A stretch of 64,000 bases of DNA from Mortierella sp. BCC40632 (Eukaryota > Mortierellomycota > Mortierellomycetes > Mortierellales > Mortierellaceae), in contig WAEK01000002.1 in assembly GCA_011634665.1 (NCBI GenBank), forward strand, positions 2,183,501 to 2,247,500, in the 5' to 3' direction. The notes beneath the pieces were generated by a model. That model was not told the origin of the DNA, ran no database searches, and saw only the letters and a list, made by a program, of their open reading frames with translations. The translations under genes were made by a program, and so were the position numbers. Of this stretch, positions 22,690-34,580 are shown in pieces. Numbering within the stretch: position 1 is the stretch's first letter; the number at the start of each line of letters is the position of its first letter.

Positions 22690-23586
22690 GGTAAAGTCTG
22701 GAGCGTTTTGTAAGTGAAAGAGAGATAGAAATAGATAGAGAAAGAATTTTAGTAACATAAGTTAAATATTGTATGCGATGGGATAAAAGTTCGATAGCTT
22801 AATAATACCAAGTCTCATTTACCTAGCTTCAAAGAGAGGGAGAAGGGTTTAAAGAGGTGAATGTTGCTGATGATGTTAGATGGCGTGTCGCTGTCGGGTC
22901 TCTTTTATAGACAGGATGGTCATTGTCTGCTTTCTATCATTCTAAGATCCAAAGCTTCTAAGCCAAAGCAGACAGCCCGACTATCTTACCAGTTTCCTCT
23001 ACTCCTAAAAAAAAAAAGACACTAAAAGAGAGCTCCGCATGGCAAAGGCGACCCTCCCGATATGGAGTTGTGAAACCTCAGAAGTGAGGTGGAAGGTGGA
23101 AGAGGTTTGGACGTCCTGAACATCTTTGAAGCCCCCCATGTATCCGACATGTACTTCTCGGTATGCACAAGGGCTACAGCTTGCATCACAGAAAAAAAAA
23201 AGTTCACTTGACAAAGGACCTGTCAAAAGAATACATAGTAAATGTATGCGGAAGAACTAATAGTCCCGTCGTTCTACTTGGACTTTGGAAAGATGATATG
23301 GCTATTGTATCACTTTCTGGGTACCCTATGCATACCAATGCATCAGTCGGCCAGAATTCCAGGACATCTGCAACTCAATTGGCCATTCTTGTGAGAAAAT
23401 GTACATCACATGCCATAGACTTTAGGGAAAAAAGAAAAGAAAAAGGAAAGAAGAGGCGTCATGCTACAGAAAACAGGAATTGCACACGCGTATTTTTATT
23501 GCCTACGCGGAGTAAAATCTAGCGTCGAGGAGGGAGTGGGTGTGGGTAATGCCGAAAAATAAAGTATACGATGGTGGACTACTGAT
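22690..23586. other. Intergenic: promoter side of the cysteine-rich protein gene
   Basis: It contains the putative 5'-UTR intron and TATA box of the small secreted protein and the 3' trailer of aconitase. No other gene is visible; the short open frame at 23163-23522 has no recognisable content. Confidence 0.5.
22902..22909 (-). promoter_or_regulatory. TATA box (TATAAAAG) for the small secreted protein gene
   Basis: Read on the minus strand the sequence is TATAAAAG, about 80 nt upstream of the candidate 5'-UTR intron donor (AGGTAAAT at 22822). It is the best TATA match I noticed near a gene start in this window. Confidence 0.5.
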
Positions 23587-26500
23587 CTAGGCGCTGGCAG
23601 CATTGAGGGCGCTACCCTTTCTAAACCATTCGATCTGATCCTTGCTCATGGTATGAAGAGCCTTGATCTCGTATTTCTCACCATTAGGTCGTCGCATGAC
23701 CAACGAAATCTCGCCTCCTTCGGGAGTATCATTCTTTCCTGGACGACCGGCGACAAGGTCCGCTACTCCAATTGTGGTTTCGATCACATCACCTCCATGG
23801 ACATTCTCCCAGTCTGCGGGGTCGGCAAAAGTCAGGGGCAGCACACCTTGTTTTTTCAAGTTGGTCTGGTGAATGCGGGCAAAGGAGCGAGCTAGAATGA
23901 GGGGGCATCCGAGATACCTCACTTGAAGCGCAGCATGCTCACGAGCTGATCCTTCACCATAGTTGTGCTATCAGGAAGACGGGGGGAGAGGGGAAGTAAA
24001 AAAGCGAGTATCAGTATCAATGCCAAAGCAAGCGACACGAGAGCGATCTTTCCAGAGCATAGGCTCATTCAAACATTCCGTGAGATACATACATCTGTAA
24101 CAACAATCCATGGCTTTCCTTTTGCCTGATAGTCGCGCGCAACTTCGTGGATAGCTCCTTCCTGACCAGTGAATACGTTGGTCACGACGTTCACCTTTTC
24201 GTTGTCGGCATTCAAAGCTCCATTCAATGTGTTGTTGGAGATGTTTTCCAGATGACCCTTGTACTTGAGCCAAGGACCTGCTGCGCTAATGTGATCCGTC
24301 GTACATTTGCCCTTGACCTTGACTAGGACTTGAAGTTCAGAAAATTCGCCCTCGGGACCGGGTCCGAATGGCTCAAGGACCTGCAGACGAGTCGACTTAG
24401 GATCAACATTGATCTCAATCGAGGGGTTGGGCTCACTGACATCTGGAGGAGTATATGATAGGTTACCGGGCGTGAAGCCGTTCTGAGGAAGGTTGTCACC
24501 AAAGGGGGGCTGCAGCATAAACTCCTTTCCATTGGCATCGACGAGTGGGTCTGTAAGGGGATTGAATGTCAGCCTTCCAGAAAGTGACATAGCTGTGACT
24601 AACTACAGGTTTAGAAAAGAATATTGTACAAGAAAAGGTATTTTTCTATGAGTATTCTGCTAGTAGATGACGCGTGAATCTAGCTAAGAATGGAGAGCAA
24701 AACATCCTCACTTACCTCTGGGGAAGTCAAAAAGTTCATCGTTGTTGCATTTCCATCATTGCGGTTCTTAAAGTTGCGGTTGAACGAGGTCAAAATGGCG
24801 TTCTCCTCCTTTCCATTCAAGTCGTCGCGTGTCCACTACACAGTCAAGAAAAAGGCCTGTTTAGGAGATGGTTGAAAGAGGAGAAGAGGCACTCAACAGC
24901 TCAGAGGAGTCTCAAATGTCTTACCTGACCGATGCATGGTCCGCATGCATTCGCAAGAACGACTCCTCCAACCTTCTCCAGGACTGAGGTCTGTCCATCC
25001 CTCTCGATTGTGGCGCGGATCTGTTCTGAGCCAGGAGTAATGAAGAATCCTGCTTTCGACTTGATACCCTTTTCAACGGCCTGTCTTGCGAGACTGGTGA
25101 CACGATCCATATCCTCGTAACTGCTGTTGGTGCAGCTTCCGATCAAACCAGCCTTGACCTCGTCCTTCCAACCATTCTGTTTAACAACGTCAGCAAACTT
25201 TGACAGAGGAGTGGCCAGATCGGGGGTAAATGGTCCGTTGATGTGGGGCTCCAGCTTTGAGAGGTCAACCTCAATGATCTTGTCATAAACAGCACCCTCA
25301 TCGGCTCTCAAGAACTGGGCATTCCTGTGAGCAGCCTCAGCAACAGGACCACGTCCAGTGGCATGGAGATATGCCGACATACTAGGAACAAAAGGGAAGA
25401 GGGAGGTCGTTGCGCCAACTTCCGCACCCATGTTACAGATCGTGCCCATTCCTGTGCATGAAAGCGTCTCAATTCCAGGTCCAAAGTACTCAACGATGTG
25501 ACCCGTTCCTCCCTACGATGTCATGATAGGAATCAATGTGAGTATTTTCAGATCAGATATACTGTAGGACATGTGCTGCTCCAATTTTGGAGGGAGAAAA
25601 AAAAAACTTACCCGAACTGTCAGTTTTCCGGCAAGGTGCAAGATCACGTCCTTTGGAGAAGTCCATCCGTTCAGTTTGCCAGTCAGCTTGACACCGATCA
25701 CTTCTGGGGCTTTGAGTTCCCATGGAATGTTAGCCATCGCATCGACTGCATCTGCTCCTCCGACACCGATCGCAATCGCACCCAGACCACCTGCATTTGG
25801 AGTATGGCTGTCGGTACCAAGCATCAATAGACCCGGAGCTGCATAGTTCTCGAGCACGATCTGATGAATGATACCACTGCCGGGTCTCCAGAACGACATG
25901 CCATACTTGGCTGCAGCGGACTCTAAAAAGTTGAAGATCTCCTTGTTGTTCTCGATCGAGTTGACAAGATCTTTCTCTGCACCAACATGACCCACAATCA
26001 AATGATCGCAGTGGATAGAGGAAGGTACAGCAGTTGTAGGCATGCCAGCAAGCATGAACTGCAGAATAGCCATCTGGGCCGAGGCATCTATAAATGATAG
26101 ATAGGTGAAAGTATAGAGCGACAGTGTCAGGAATGATTTTTTTTTTTTAAAAAAAAAGTATTCTCAGTCAATCTTTGCGCAGGCTTGATATCGCTTGATT
26201 ATAGTAAAAGGTCATTACCTTGCATTGCAACACGGTCTGAACCATTGGAGACGATGGAAAGATGGATCAAGAGAGGGATATCAAACAGTGCAGTAGACAG
26301 GATCTGATGGTTAGTTTGCTGGCATTGACTATTACTCCCCTCTTTCGTTATCGTATCTGCACAAGATGATCTGACCACCAATCAATCTTTTCGCTCTCCG
26401 AGATTCAAAGCACGAGCTTAAAAAAAAAAAAGGGCACAGAGGGGCGCCTCCACAGCGCCGAGTATTTCATAGTCACACTCCCCTCTTCACTCAAAGATGA

Positions 26501-27006
26501 GTCTGCATTGCTGGGGAGGCCCCAGAAGAAAAGGTGATGGCTATTACCTGGAGAAAGCTTCAGATATGTCTGTCCACGGATCGGCTTGGTATCTTCGGGC
26601 TCAGCCAAGTGCGAGTAGAGAATCTTTTCGGACAATGTCATGGGACGATGATCCAGAACTCGCCTCACCTTTTCCAGATTCGACACGAGTTTGGTATATG
26701 GGGGTGTTATCCGTGTGCAGTTCTTGACTCCGACAGCCGGCGATCCTGATGGTGAGGACGAGACGGTGGCTAGTGATCTCCATGGGTGCGCCAAATGGCT
26801 CCTGGCAGTAGTCCTGGCCAAAGGCTGCAATGGAGAAAGAAGTAGGCGTTGTAGCAACAAAGCAAGTAGAATGGCACCAGTGGTGAGTATGGACAATAGG
26901 AGGAGGAGCCAGAAGATGAAATGGGTTCCCGTTTCATTCTTTGTTCTCTTGCAGGTCCGATGAATCCTTTTGTAGCAGTAATCTCTTGTACCTTAAGGAA
27001 TGACAT
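23587..27006 (-). CDS. ACO1: Mitochondrial aconitate hydratase (aconitase)
   Basis: Citrate/isocitrate isomerase of the TCA cycle, a [4Fe-4S] enzyme. Eight exons on the minus strand (26992-27006, 26548-26824, 26219-26236, 25612-26087, 24925-25512, 24716-24835, 24093-24602, 23587-23967) join in phase to 794 aa, close to the usual 780. The N-terminus is an Arg/Ser-rich presequence ([16 protein letters not shown]). Cluster ligands are Cys389 (GSCTNSS), Cys452 and Cys455 (ACGPCIGQ). Other family blocks are [65 protein letters not shown] and [15 protein letters not shown]. Exon 3 is only 18 nt and exon 1 only 15 nt; both are needed for phase and conserved sequence. Exon 1 is the least certain part. 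Confidence 0.95.
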
Positions 27007-27769
27007 TGTTGTGTAGGATGAAGAAAGACCGAGAGGTAAAAGGCGAAGGGGAAAAAAAAAGAAAGTCCGGGGTTCAAAATTCCTGATTCACAGCAGGTTA
27101 TATTGATGAGGAAAAGTAGAGAGGAGAGGAAAGTGGAAAGAGAAAAGTGGAGGACGATGATAAAGAGAACACAAAGAGAGGAAACAATGCCGAGGGAGGA
27201 GGAGGAGAACTGCCGGACCACGATGCCCATTTTTAACCTCCTGTGAAGGAGGGATCGTGACTGACAATTCGGACGGCTCGCCCGCGTGTATCAAAGATGA
27301 GTGATTGCGATCTCGTTTTGTCCAGTTCCCCACACTCTTGTGCAGATAATCAAACGCAGCATTTTTTTTATAGGTTGTTGTAGTGCTCGGCAAAAAGCTG
27401 CCATATCTTTTGAGTGACAGAGATCCTAGGCTTCAGAGCTCTTTGAGCGTGTTACATCCTGGCACATTTTCATAATTGGATAGCATCACACTGTCGTATT
27501 ACAACCTGCTCTAGTTTTTCTCTTTACTCTCCTTCTCTTCATACTCCCCCCTTTCCCTTCCACATAATTATTCTCTCACGCATTCAATGGGCTAGATCAA
27601 TTGATATTAACCTGGAGCATGAAAAAAAATAAAATAAAAGGAAGCATTGATTGTAGAGTTTTTGAACTAGTATTTTAATGGGGCTTTTCTCAGGCCGAGG
27701 TGACAAGAATCGCAAGCGGTCCCTGTGCTAACACGACCATGTTCCCTTGCACATCCTGATTAAAATCGC
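27007..27769. other. Intergenic: aconitase promoter and eS30 trailer
   Basis: No gene is visible. The short minus-strand frames at 26934-27393 are pyrimidine-run artefacts of the aconitase leader. An A/T-rich stretch at 27600-27680 probably belongs to the eS30 3' end. Confidence 0.5.
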
Positions 27770-28900
27770 TTAGTTCTTGGTGGACTCGGGGTTAACGTTC
27801 ATCTATAACAAGCGAAGCAGAGTATGTTACAAGATTAGAATTTGATCCAAGCTCAAAGAACAACCATACTCAGGAGAGAGAAATAAAAGACAAATTATGA
27901 TAACTTACGCGGCGCTTGCCACCTGGAGCGTTGGTGATGTTAGCGAATCTGCGCTTGTAGGTATCGCGCTTCTTGGCACGACCTAGAAGGAAAAAAAAGA
28001 CGATAGGGCTGAGTTAACCTCAAGAACAAAATAGGGATATCAAGCAACATAACAACAGGTTTTGAAGGAATGGTCCAAAAAAAAAAAAAGGGCAGTGCCG
28101 AGAAAATAATAACATACCAGTGAGCTTCTTCTTCTTCTCCTGCTTGGCAACCTTGGGGGTTTGCGACTTGACCTTACCGGCACGAGCCAGGGAACCGTGG
28201 ACTTTACCCTATTTTTTTTTTTTTAAAAAAAAAGGAGAGCGTGTTAAAAAAAAATGCCATCTTATTATTTTCAAGTTGACAAGTTCCTGTCTAGCATCGT
28301 ATGGATTGCTGCGGTTGTTGCCAAAAAAAAAGAGTGGTATGGTGGCATGTCGAAGGATTGGAGATCAAACTTTTGGGCGATCGCTTCCACAAAAGCATCC
28401 TGCCTAAAAGTTCAGAGTAATGATCCTCCGATGCACTGAGAATCAGCCCAGATGAGATCCCTCCTTGCATGGATGGACTTGAGACTCAATGGGACTGATG
28501 ATGCTCTCCTGCAAATGGAAGCTTGTTTTGCATTGGCGAAGGGTGTTGCGATCAAGAATCAAGAGCTCTTAAAAAGTGGTGCAGGTTTCTCCATTGACTG
28601 TGTCGAGTAGAAAAATGAGCGATCCCATCGATTCGAGAAGGGAAAAAAAAAAGGTAAAAAAGAACATCCTGATCAGGTCAAGTGCGAAAAAGAGTTGGCG
28701 GCTCCAAATGAATGATCCCAATATTCCAGTCTATTGAATGACGATCTAGTGCGCCATGGTGTCTTTGATGTTGAGAAAGAAGTTGAGGCGACACTCAGAG
28801 CTGTCCTGTTGTTGGATGGTTTGATATGTCGATCGATGGATAGGTCCCATAATCCATTCGAGCACCTAATGCTTCAAAACTGCCTCCTATCACTTGCCAT
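27770..28900 (-). CDS. RPS30: 40S ribosomal protein eS30
   Basis: Small-subunit ribosomal protein of 66 aa. Exons on the minus strand are 28898-28900, 28118-28208, 27909-27982 and 27770-27802. The conserved [20 protein letters not shown] core is followed by the lysine run [10 protein letters not shown], the basic [10 protein letters not shown] segment and the GGKRRMN end typical of the family. The body starts in phase right after an acceptor with GGT AAA, so the start codon must lie in a separate exon. The only suitable candidate I found is ATG at 28900 followed by a GC donor (GCAAGT), preceded by a CT-rich leader usual for ribosomal protein genes. That gives a 689-nt first intron. No ubiquitin-like fusion (as in animal FAU) is seen. 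The body is certain; exon 1 is inferred. Confidence 0.88.
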
Positions 28901-29116
28901 ATTGAAATGTGATGTAAGAGGAGGAAAAAATTGGTCCCCGTCCCGTCTGGTCTAATATCTCAGAAGCCCTGTGGCTTGCCCTCCCTCCCTCTCTCACATT
29001 TCACGTGAGCTGATTCCCTTGGGCGGACGGTCAACTCGAACTTTGACATTCCCCTTTCGTTGCATCAACTTTCTCCCTCACGTTTCTACAACACCTTGCG
29101 CGATTCCTCTATAACG
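28901..29116. promoter_or_regulatory. Divergent promoter between eS30 and INTS1
   Basis: Only 216 bp separate the two start codons. It holds a CACGTG E-box at 29002-29007, a CT-rich block at 28980-28998 and T/C-rich leaders on both sides. bHLH or Cbf1-type factors bind CACGTG in fungi; that they do so here is inference. Confidence 0.55.
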
Positions 29117-32100
29117 ATGAGCAAGGAAACTCGGAAGGGAAAGGCTGCGGCACCTGAAAGGAGCCTTCCAGGTACGCGCGAATTCATGAAAAGATGTTTT
29201 CCATTACGCATTTCTCTGCTAGGAAGCTTTGACTGACTAACACCATCTTTTGGACGGGCCTTTTTTCCCCCCTCTTTTCTTTTGGGTTGGTTGCTTGAAT
29301 AGACTTGATCCCGCTTGGTAAACGCGCCATGTCTACACTCTAATAAGCTTGGCTGCCATGTGTGTGCTTGGATCAGTATCTCATCAATCATTCTCGACTA
29401 TTTTCTACTGGATATATCTAGGGAGGACACCGACTAGGCCTTTGAAGTCGTCATCAAAACTTGAAGGATCGCCCAAAAGCTCGACGACGTTATCCATAGA
29501 ATCACCATATAATGCGACTGAGGCTCTACAGGATAACATTCCAATGCCTGCTGTGAAAAAGGCCCGGATAGGCTCGTCGTCCACTGGAAGTAATAGCGCT
29601 CCATCAACACCTCCTCGCGTCAAGTTTGAGGAGCCGCCTAGCAAATTAGGAGCACGAAAGACTCCTGCACAACAGCAACAACAGCAGCAACAGGAACTGC
29701 AGGCACGGCCAAAGAGTCTGTGGAGCTTTGCAAGGAATACTAAGCTCGAGCAGGATACCAGCTTGATCAACCCTCGTCAGGTGGATGAAGAAGGTATCAC
29801 CATTCAAAAAAAAAAAAAAAAAAAAGCAACGTTGAGGGATGAACTCAATACTAAAGGCACAATCTTTCCACTATACGACCTAGTTCACAGTACATTTTCT
29901 CAGAGTTCATGGTCTGACCCACCACCCCTTCACCACATCCGAGTGGCGCTCCAATACCTCAAGTTCAATGCTCTCAAACCAGACCCTGTAATCACTAGTG
30001 GACTGCTCAGGCTTGCAAAGGCGATGCCGGACCTATTCAGGGAGCACACCATCTCGTCCATGATGATCCAAATGCTACGACCCGAGTTTACCCACAGTTT
30101 CAAAATCCGGACCAACGGCGCGGTTGTCTTTTTGGTGTGCGCTCTGCTCCATATTGCATGGGACGATATTGAAGACTGGCCCACGGATTTTGTCATGGCC
30201 TATCTTGAAGACGCACTCGGAGAGAGATCATGGTGTGCAATCGCAGAGACAAAACAATTTGTGGGCAACATCTTGACTGCATTCAGAATTGATGTAAGCT
30301 TACAGTTTTCTATCGTATCTACGTCCTACCACCTCAATTCGTCCGGATGGATATGTGACTAAGAGGCGTTTTGCTTTTTTTTTTTTTTTTTTTATAAATT
30401 TTATTTGTAGGATACTACGGACAGTGCAGCTGAGGAAAGATTTGATCCGGTTCGACTGGATGAAAAGAGTAGTACATCAGCAGTCATGGCAACAATCGAT
30501 TTTCAACAATATACAGGCGATCTTTCATTACGCAAGCGATACAAGGATCAGTCAACAAGGAGCAACATCAAATTTTTCACATTACAAACCATGTGGGAAC
30601 ATTTACCAATGTGCCTAGGTGCCAGCGCTTTAGACGCTTCTGTTCGGAGTTTGATCAAAGTCATGATGATTACTTGTCGCTGGGTCGAAGTTCGCATGCG
30701 AGCCATGGGTTGCATGGAGTGTAAGTTGAACGAGCCATGCTCTAAACGCTGTCTTATCCGACTCATTTCAATCCAACTTCCATAAACTTAATTTGCCTTT
30801 CTCTTTCTGGTTCTCCTGATCTCCTGTTTAGTCTGGCTTGGAAGCTTTATGAAGAGTGCCAAACCTTTACTCCGGGTAGTCTTGCGCCATATCAGCTCTC
30901 AGGAGACACTTGTTCCAGAAGATCTCGAAACATGGACAATGCTATTGGATTTCAGATACAAAGGCAGGAGTCACCAGGTCGAGGCCGTAAAAGAGGAACT
31001 TCGCGTTGCTTTCTTGGGACTTTCCGGTCAAATCTTGATCCGTTCAGGACTGAAGCATATTATGGCTATGGAATTGAATCCCAATGAATTGAAGAACCCA
31101 TACCACATGGATCTGATGGAACTTTTACTCCAAGGGATTTCTGAAAAGCCAGCTGTCGTTTTTGGACAGCTGATCCGAGGATATGTAGTAGAGTCTGCCA
31201 TTCAAATGACAGGCACAGTCATCAGTCCTCCACTGGCACCTGTCGTTCTGGTGGTGAAGAGATGGATCCGTCACCTTGGGAAGCGGAGCACTGGTTGGAA
31301 TGCGGATGTGATCATTGGACTCTTACAAGAAGGTCCTCATTTCCAGGAACTTGCCCAAAAGCAAGAGCAGCATCCAGGACCTGCTGGACGAAATCCTTCC
31401 GCTATCTGGCTTCAAATGATGACAGAAATCATTTGTAGTGTCATGTTAGCAGCAGCGATCGATGCCAAGGAGCCCGAGGAAGTCAAGATGAGCAAGTTTT
31501 CTATTTCTCATGCACATGCATTTGTGCTCCAGTGGATCCTTGCTATGATTGAACAAAATGATGCAGCAGATAATGAGACATGCAAGACGCCTTTTGGAAT
31601 CGTTCCATTGGATGTTGTTCGTATCTGTATCGGAAGGATCCTCTACCTTGATCCGCCCCAGTCGTATGCTTTGGATTCGGTAAATATTTATTTTTGAGAA
31701 CTCGGTAGTCGGTCCAGGACACTGGTGAGTACATTTTTTATACTCACCTATTCACGCTACCTATTGATCCATTTCAAAACCTAGACCTCTCAAGAGTTTG
31801 ATACAGCATTGATCTTTCGTGTGATTGAGAATGGCCTACCGCTCACGGAACAAGGTCTGACGGCGCTCTTGGAAATTCGATTGCCTCCAAAGATGCTTCT
31901 GGCAATTGTTGGCGATTATATTTCGCGTGCCACAGATCTCTCTCGCTTGGTAAGCAACTCCTCCACTCCTCTTTTCTTCTTCACAATTCCGAATGAGCGC
32001 CCATTAACCCACTCATGCCTAAAAAAAAAAATAACAACGCTCTTTTCTTGCATTGCATCGGTAATAGTATCCGGACAGTGCTGTTGTAAAGAACCCCAGT

Positions 32101-32266
32101 GTGATTGTAAAGATTTTTGACTTGGCTCGATTCCATGAGTCTAACAACAGTCAGGTACTGCAGCTGTCCAACGATATCCCATTGGCATGGACGCAAGCCT
32201 TTTGGACATGTGCGCTCATCGTGGTTATGCTGGCATGCTGCAATCCAAGGTAGGCAATAGCGATTA

Positions 32267-32303
<37 letters not shown>

Positions 32304-34523
32304 ACTTAAGCAGCGACCATACTCGAATGAATCACTAAAAACATCGCCTTGACTACTCTTTCAATTGTCAGGATCCTTGCCTTGGTTGTATGGGATTCAA
32401 TGCCGGTCATTCGAGCACTTTTGGAGATGTGTATCTCTCAGCACTACACCTTTCCTCCTCCAAACTATACCTCTCGATCGGAACCCCTCACCGCAGAAAG
32501 GCTTGTGCGTCAAGGTTTGATGGCAGAACAAAAGGATAGGGAAACCGTTCTCGCATGGGAGTACGAATCCTTGAAAATTCAGGGCAAATGGGATCAGAAC
32601 CAGGGCAACACTCTTAGCGCAGACGACAGCGAATATGTCGGATGGCTGATGAAACTCGACTTTGGTGCATCGCAGCCTGCGCGTGCTCCACCACCAGAAG
32701 TTCTACAGCAACTTCGAGGTATGAACGAACGGTTTGGGCTTGGAATGAAACTGGCCAGTTCTCGGGACCCAGACTACCTTGGAAGGATGGTTGGCAGCAA
32801 TGATGATGCTACATGGGTGGACAGGCTATTGAGGGATGTTCCTGAAATTCTGAACGCCCTGCCTGCATCCACTCTTTGCGCGAGATACTGTCGGTCAATT
32901 TTACTCTCGGCAACAGCCACAGATGGGGTGGATAAAATTGGAAAAGCGGGGGCTTCGAATATTGGCCAAGTCGATACCAATGTGAAAAAGAAGCTTGTCA
33001 AGTACCTTGAGAATGTCATGGATTCCAATTCTATGACGATGTCCATGTTTGATAACCAAGAAGGTTCCTCGCGCTTTCAAGAGGCTCGAGACATCTTTGA
33101 GTACTTTTTAGTTCGGCTTGGATCAGGAACACCCAAGAATCTGTCCGAGGGATCATTGTCAGACGCTGGCGTCCCTACAAGATCCGAGTTGTCTCTTGTT
33201 TCTCCCGAAACCATTCGGGATACGAAACATGCTATGGAGTCGCTCTTTCAAAGTAGTGGCGAGTCTCTCCGGTGGCCTCAAGTTTTGTTGCAGACAGTGA
33301 CCAGGACTCCTGGAACAGGATTTGTTTGGAAGACGATGCAATGGCTAGGGGCCATGTTGACTGTGGAGGATGATATTAAATGGATTGCCAATTGCCTCGA
33401 GTTCCTGCTCAAGGTGGAGGGCGAAGAAGAGGACAGGATTGTTGAACAGAGTTTGCTGACGACCGCAGATCTCTTCTTGGCCCGACCCTTGGTCTGGGAA
33501 TGGATTGTCCGAGAGAAAGAGACTCTTTTGGGATTACTCTCGAAGCGGGTCAGCCTTTATGTTGCTAAAGCGGACAATGCAATGGAAGAGTTGACTCAGA
33601 CCCATATTCCCGGAATGCGACCTACCGAGACCAAGGTCCAGGTGCCTCTTTCTGGTGGATTTGTCATGAACACATATCCTGAGATTATTCGATTGATACT
33701 TATGGCTCTTACTGCTGATGACTCGGCTAAGCAAGGTAATTATGTCCGCCTATCTACACATGTCCCATGTGTAGTACAATCGCCTAGGACTGATGATAGC
33801 CTCTTGAATGTTGCACTTTTTCTTAGATGGATCCACCTGGAGCCGTCTTTTTACGCCTCGCTCTTCTTCAGATACTCTTCACGAAGATGATTCTCCAAAG
33901 CGACTAATGGATGGTCAGCCACTGTTGAAGAGCGAGCGACTTCTCAAGAATGATCTAGAGTGGCGAATCTGGCTGGCGATAGCCAGTCGGGAGCCCAGTC
34001 TGACCCGAGTAGCATTGGATGGATTGAATTTTGTGCAACTCCTCCAGGTCGCACAGACTTCGTTTGGAATTGATGTCAAAGCGGCTCAAATTGTTCACCA
34101 ACTTTTGTTGGTGGCTATCGAGGATGAAAAGAATCAGCCTATTCCAACTGCCCGGCCAGATGCTGTCAATGCATACCCGTAAGCGACCCCCTCTCTCTTT
34201 TTTTTTTTTTTTTTTTTTTTTTGTAACTATGGGAAAGCTTTCAAGTCCTTTCCCCCATCTCATCTCAAATGTCACTCTTTTTTATATTACTGATCTACTT
34301 AGAGCTGACATCGCTTCTCGAGTATTATGCTGACCATGGTGGTCAAGCGAGTGCTCAAGCGTTAGTGGCCTTGAAGGCATGGCTTGCTCGTGATTCAATG
34401 ACTCTCCCTACTACCTCTGTTGAAGATTCGACCATGGATCTGGCAAGTGATCAGTTCCTTCCTCCAAGAGCCCAACTTCCTAATTTTTTCCAATTAGCTG
34501 CCGAAGGAAGCAGGTCTCAATAG
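29117..34523 (+). CDS. INTS1: Integrator complex subunit 1 (INTS1)
   Basis: Scaffold subunit of Integrator, which cleaves snRNA 3' ends and terminates paused RNA polymerase II. Exons: 29117-29171, 29303-29317, 29422-30293, 30411-30720, 30832-31679, 31785-31949, 32068-32249, 32372-33735, 33827-34178, and a last exon near 34238-34523; about 1480 aa (human about 2190). Segments matching the animal protein as I recall it are WPTDFVMAYLEDALGERSW with QFVGNILTAFRID, the NPRILALVVWDSMPVIRALL and SQHYTFPPPNY blocks, and SRDPDYL followed by ATWVDRLLRD. The N-terminus is a disordered Ser/Pro/Gln-rich tail with a polyQ and a lysine run coded by 20 A's. The 15-nt exon 2 and the last splice junction are uncertain: with the obvious acceptor at 34301 the frame closes at 34333. 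Confidence 0.88.
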
Positions 34524-34530
34524 GGTCATA

Positions 34531-34580
<50 letters not shown>

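Noticed and set aside
28209..28897. Box C/D snoRNA inside the long eS30 intron
   Set aside because: TGATGATG occurs on the plus strand, but no matching D box and terminal stem could be found in a proper arrangement on the transcribed strand.
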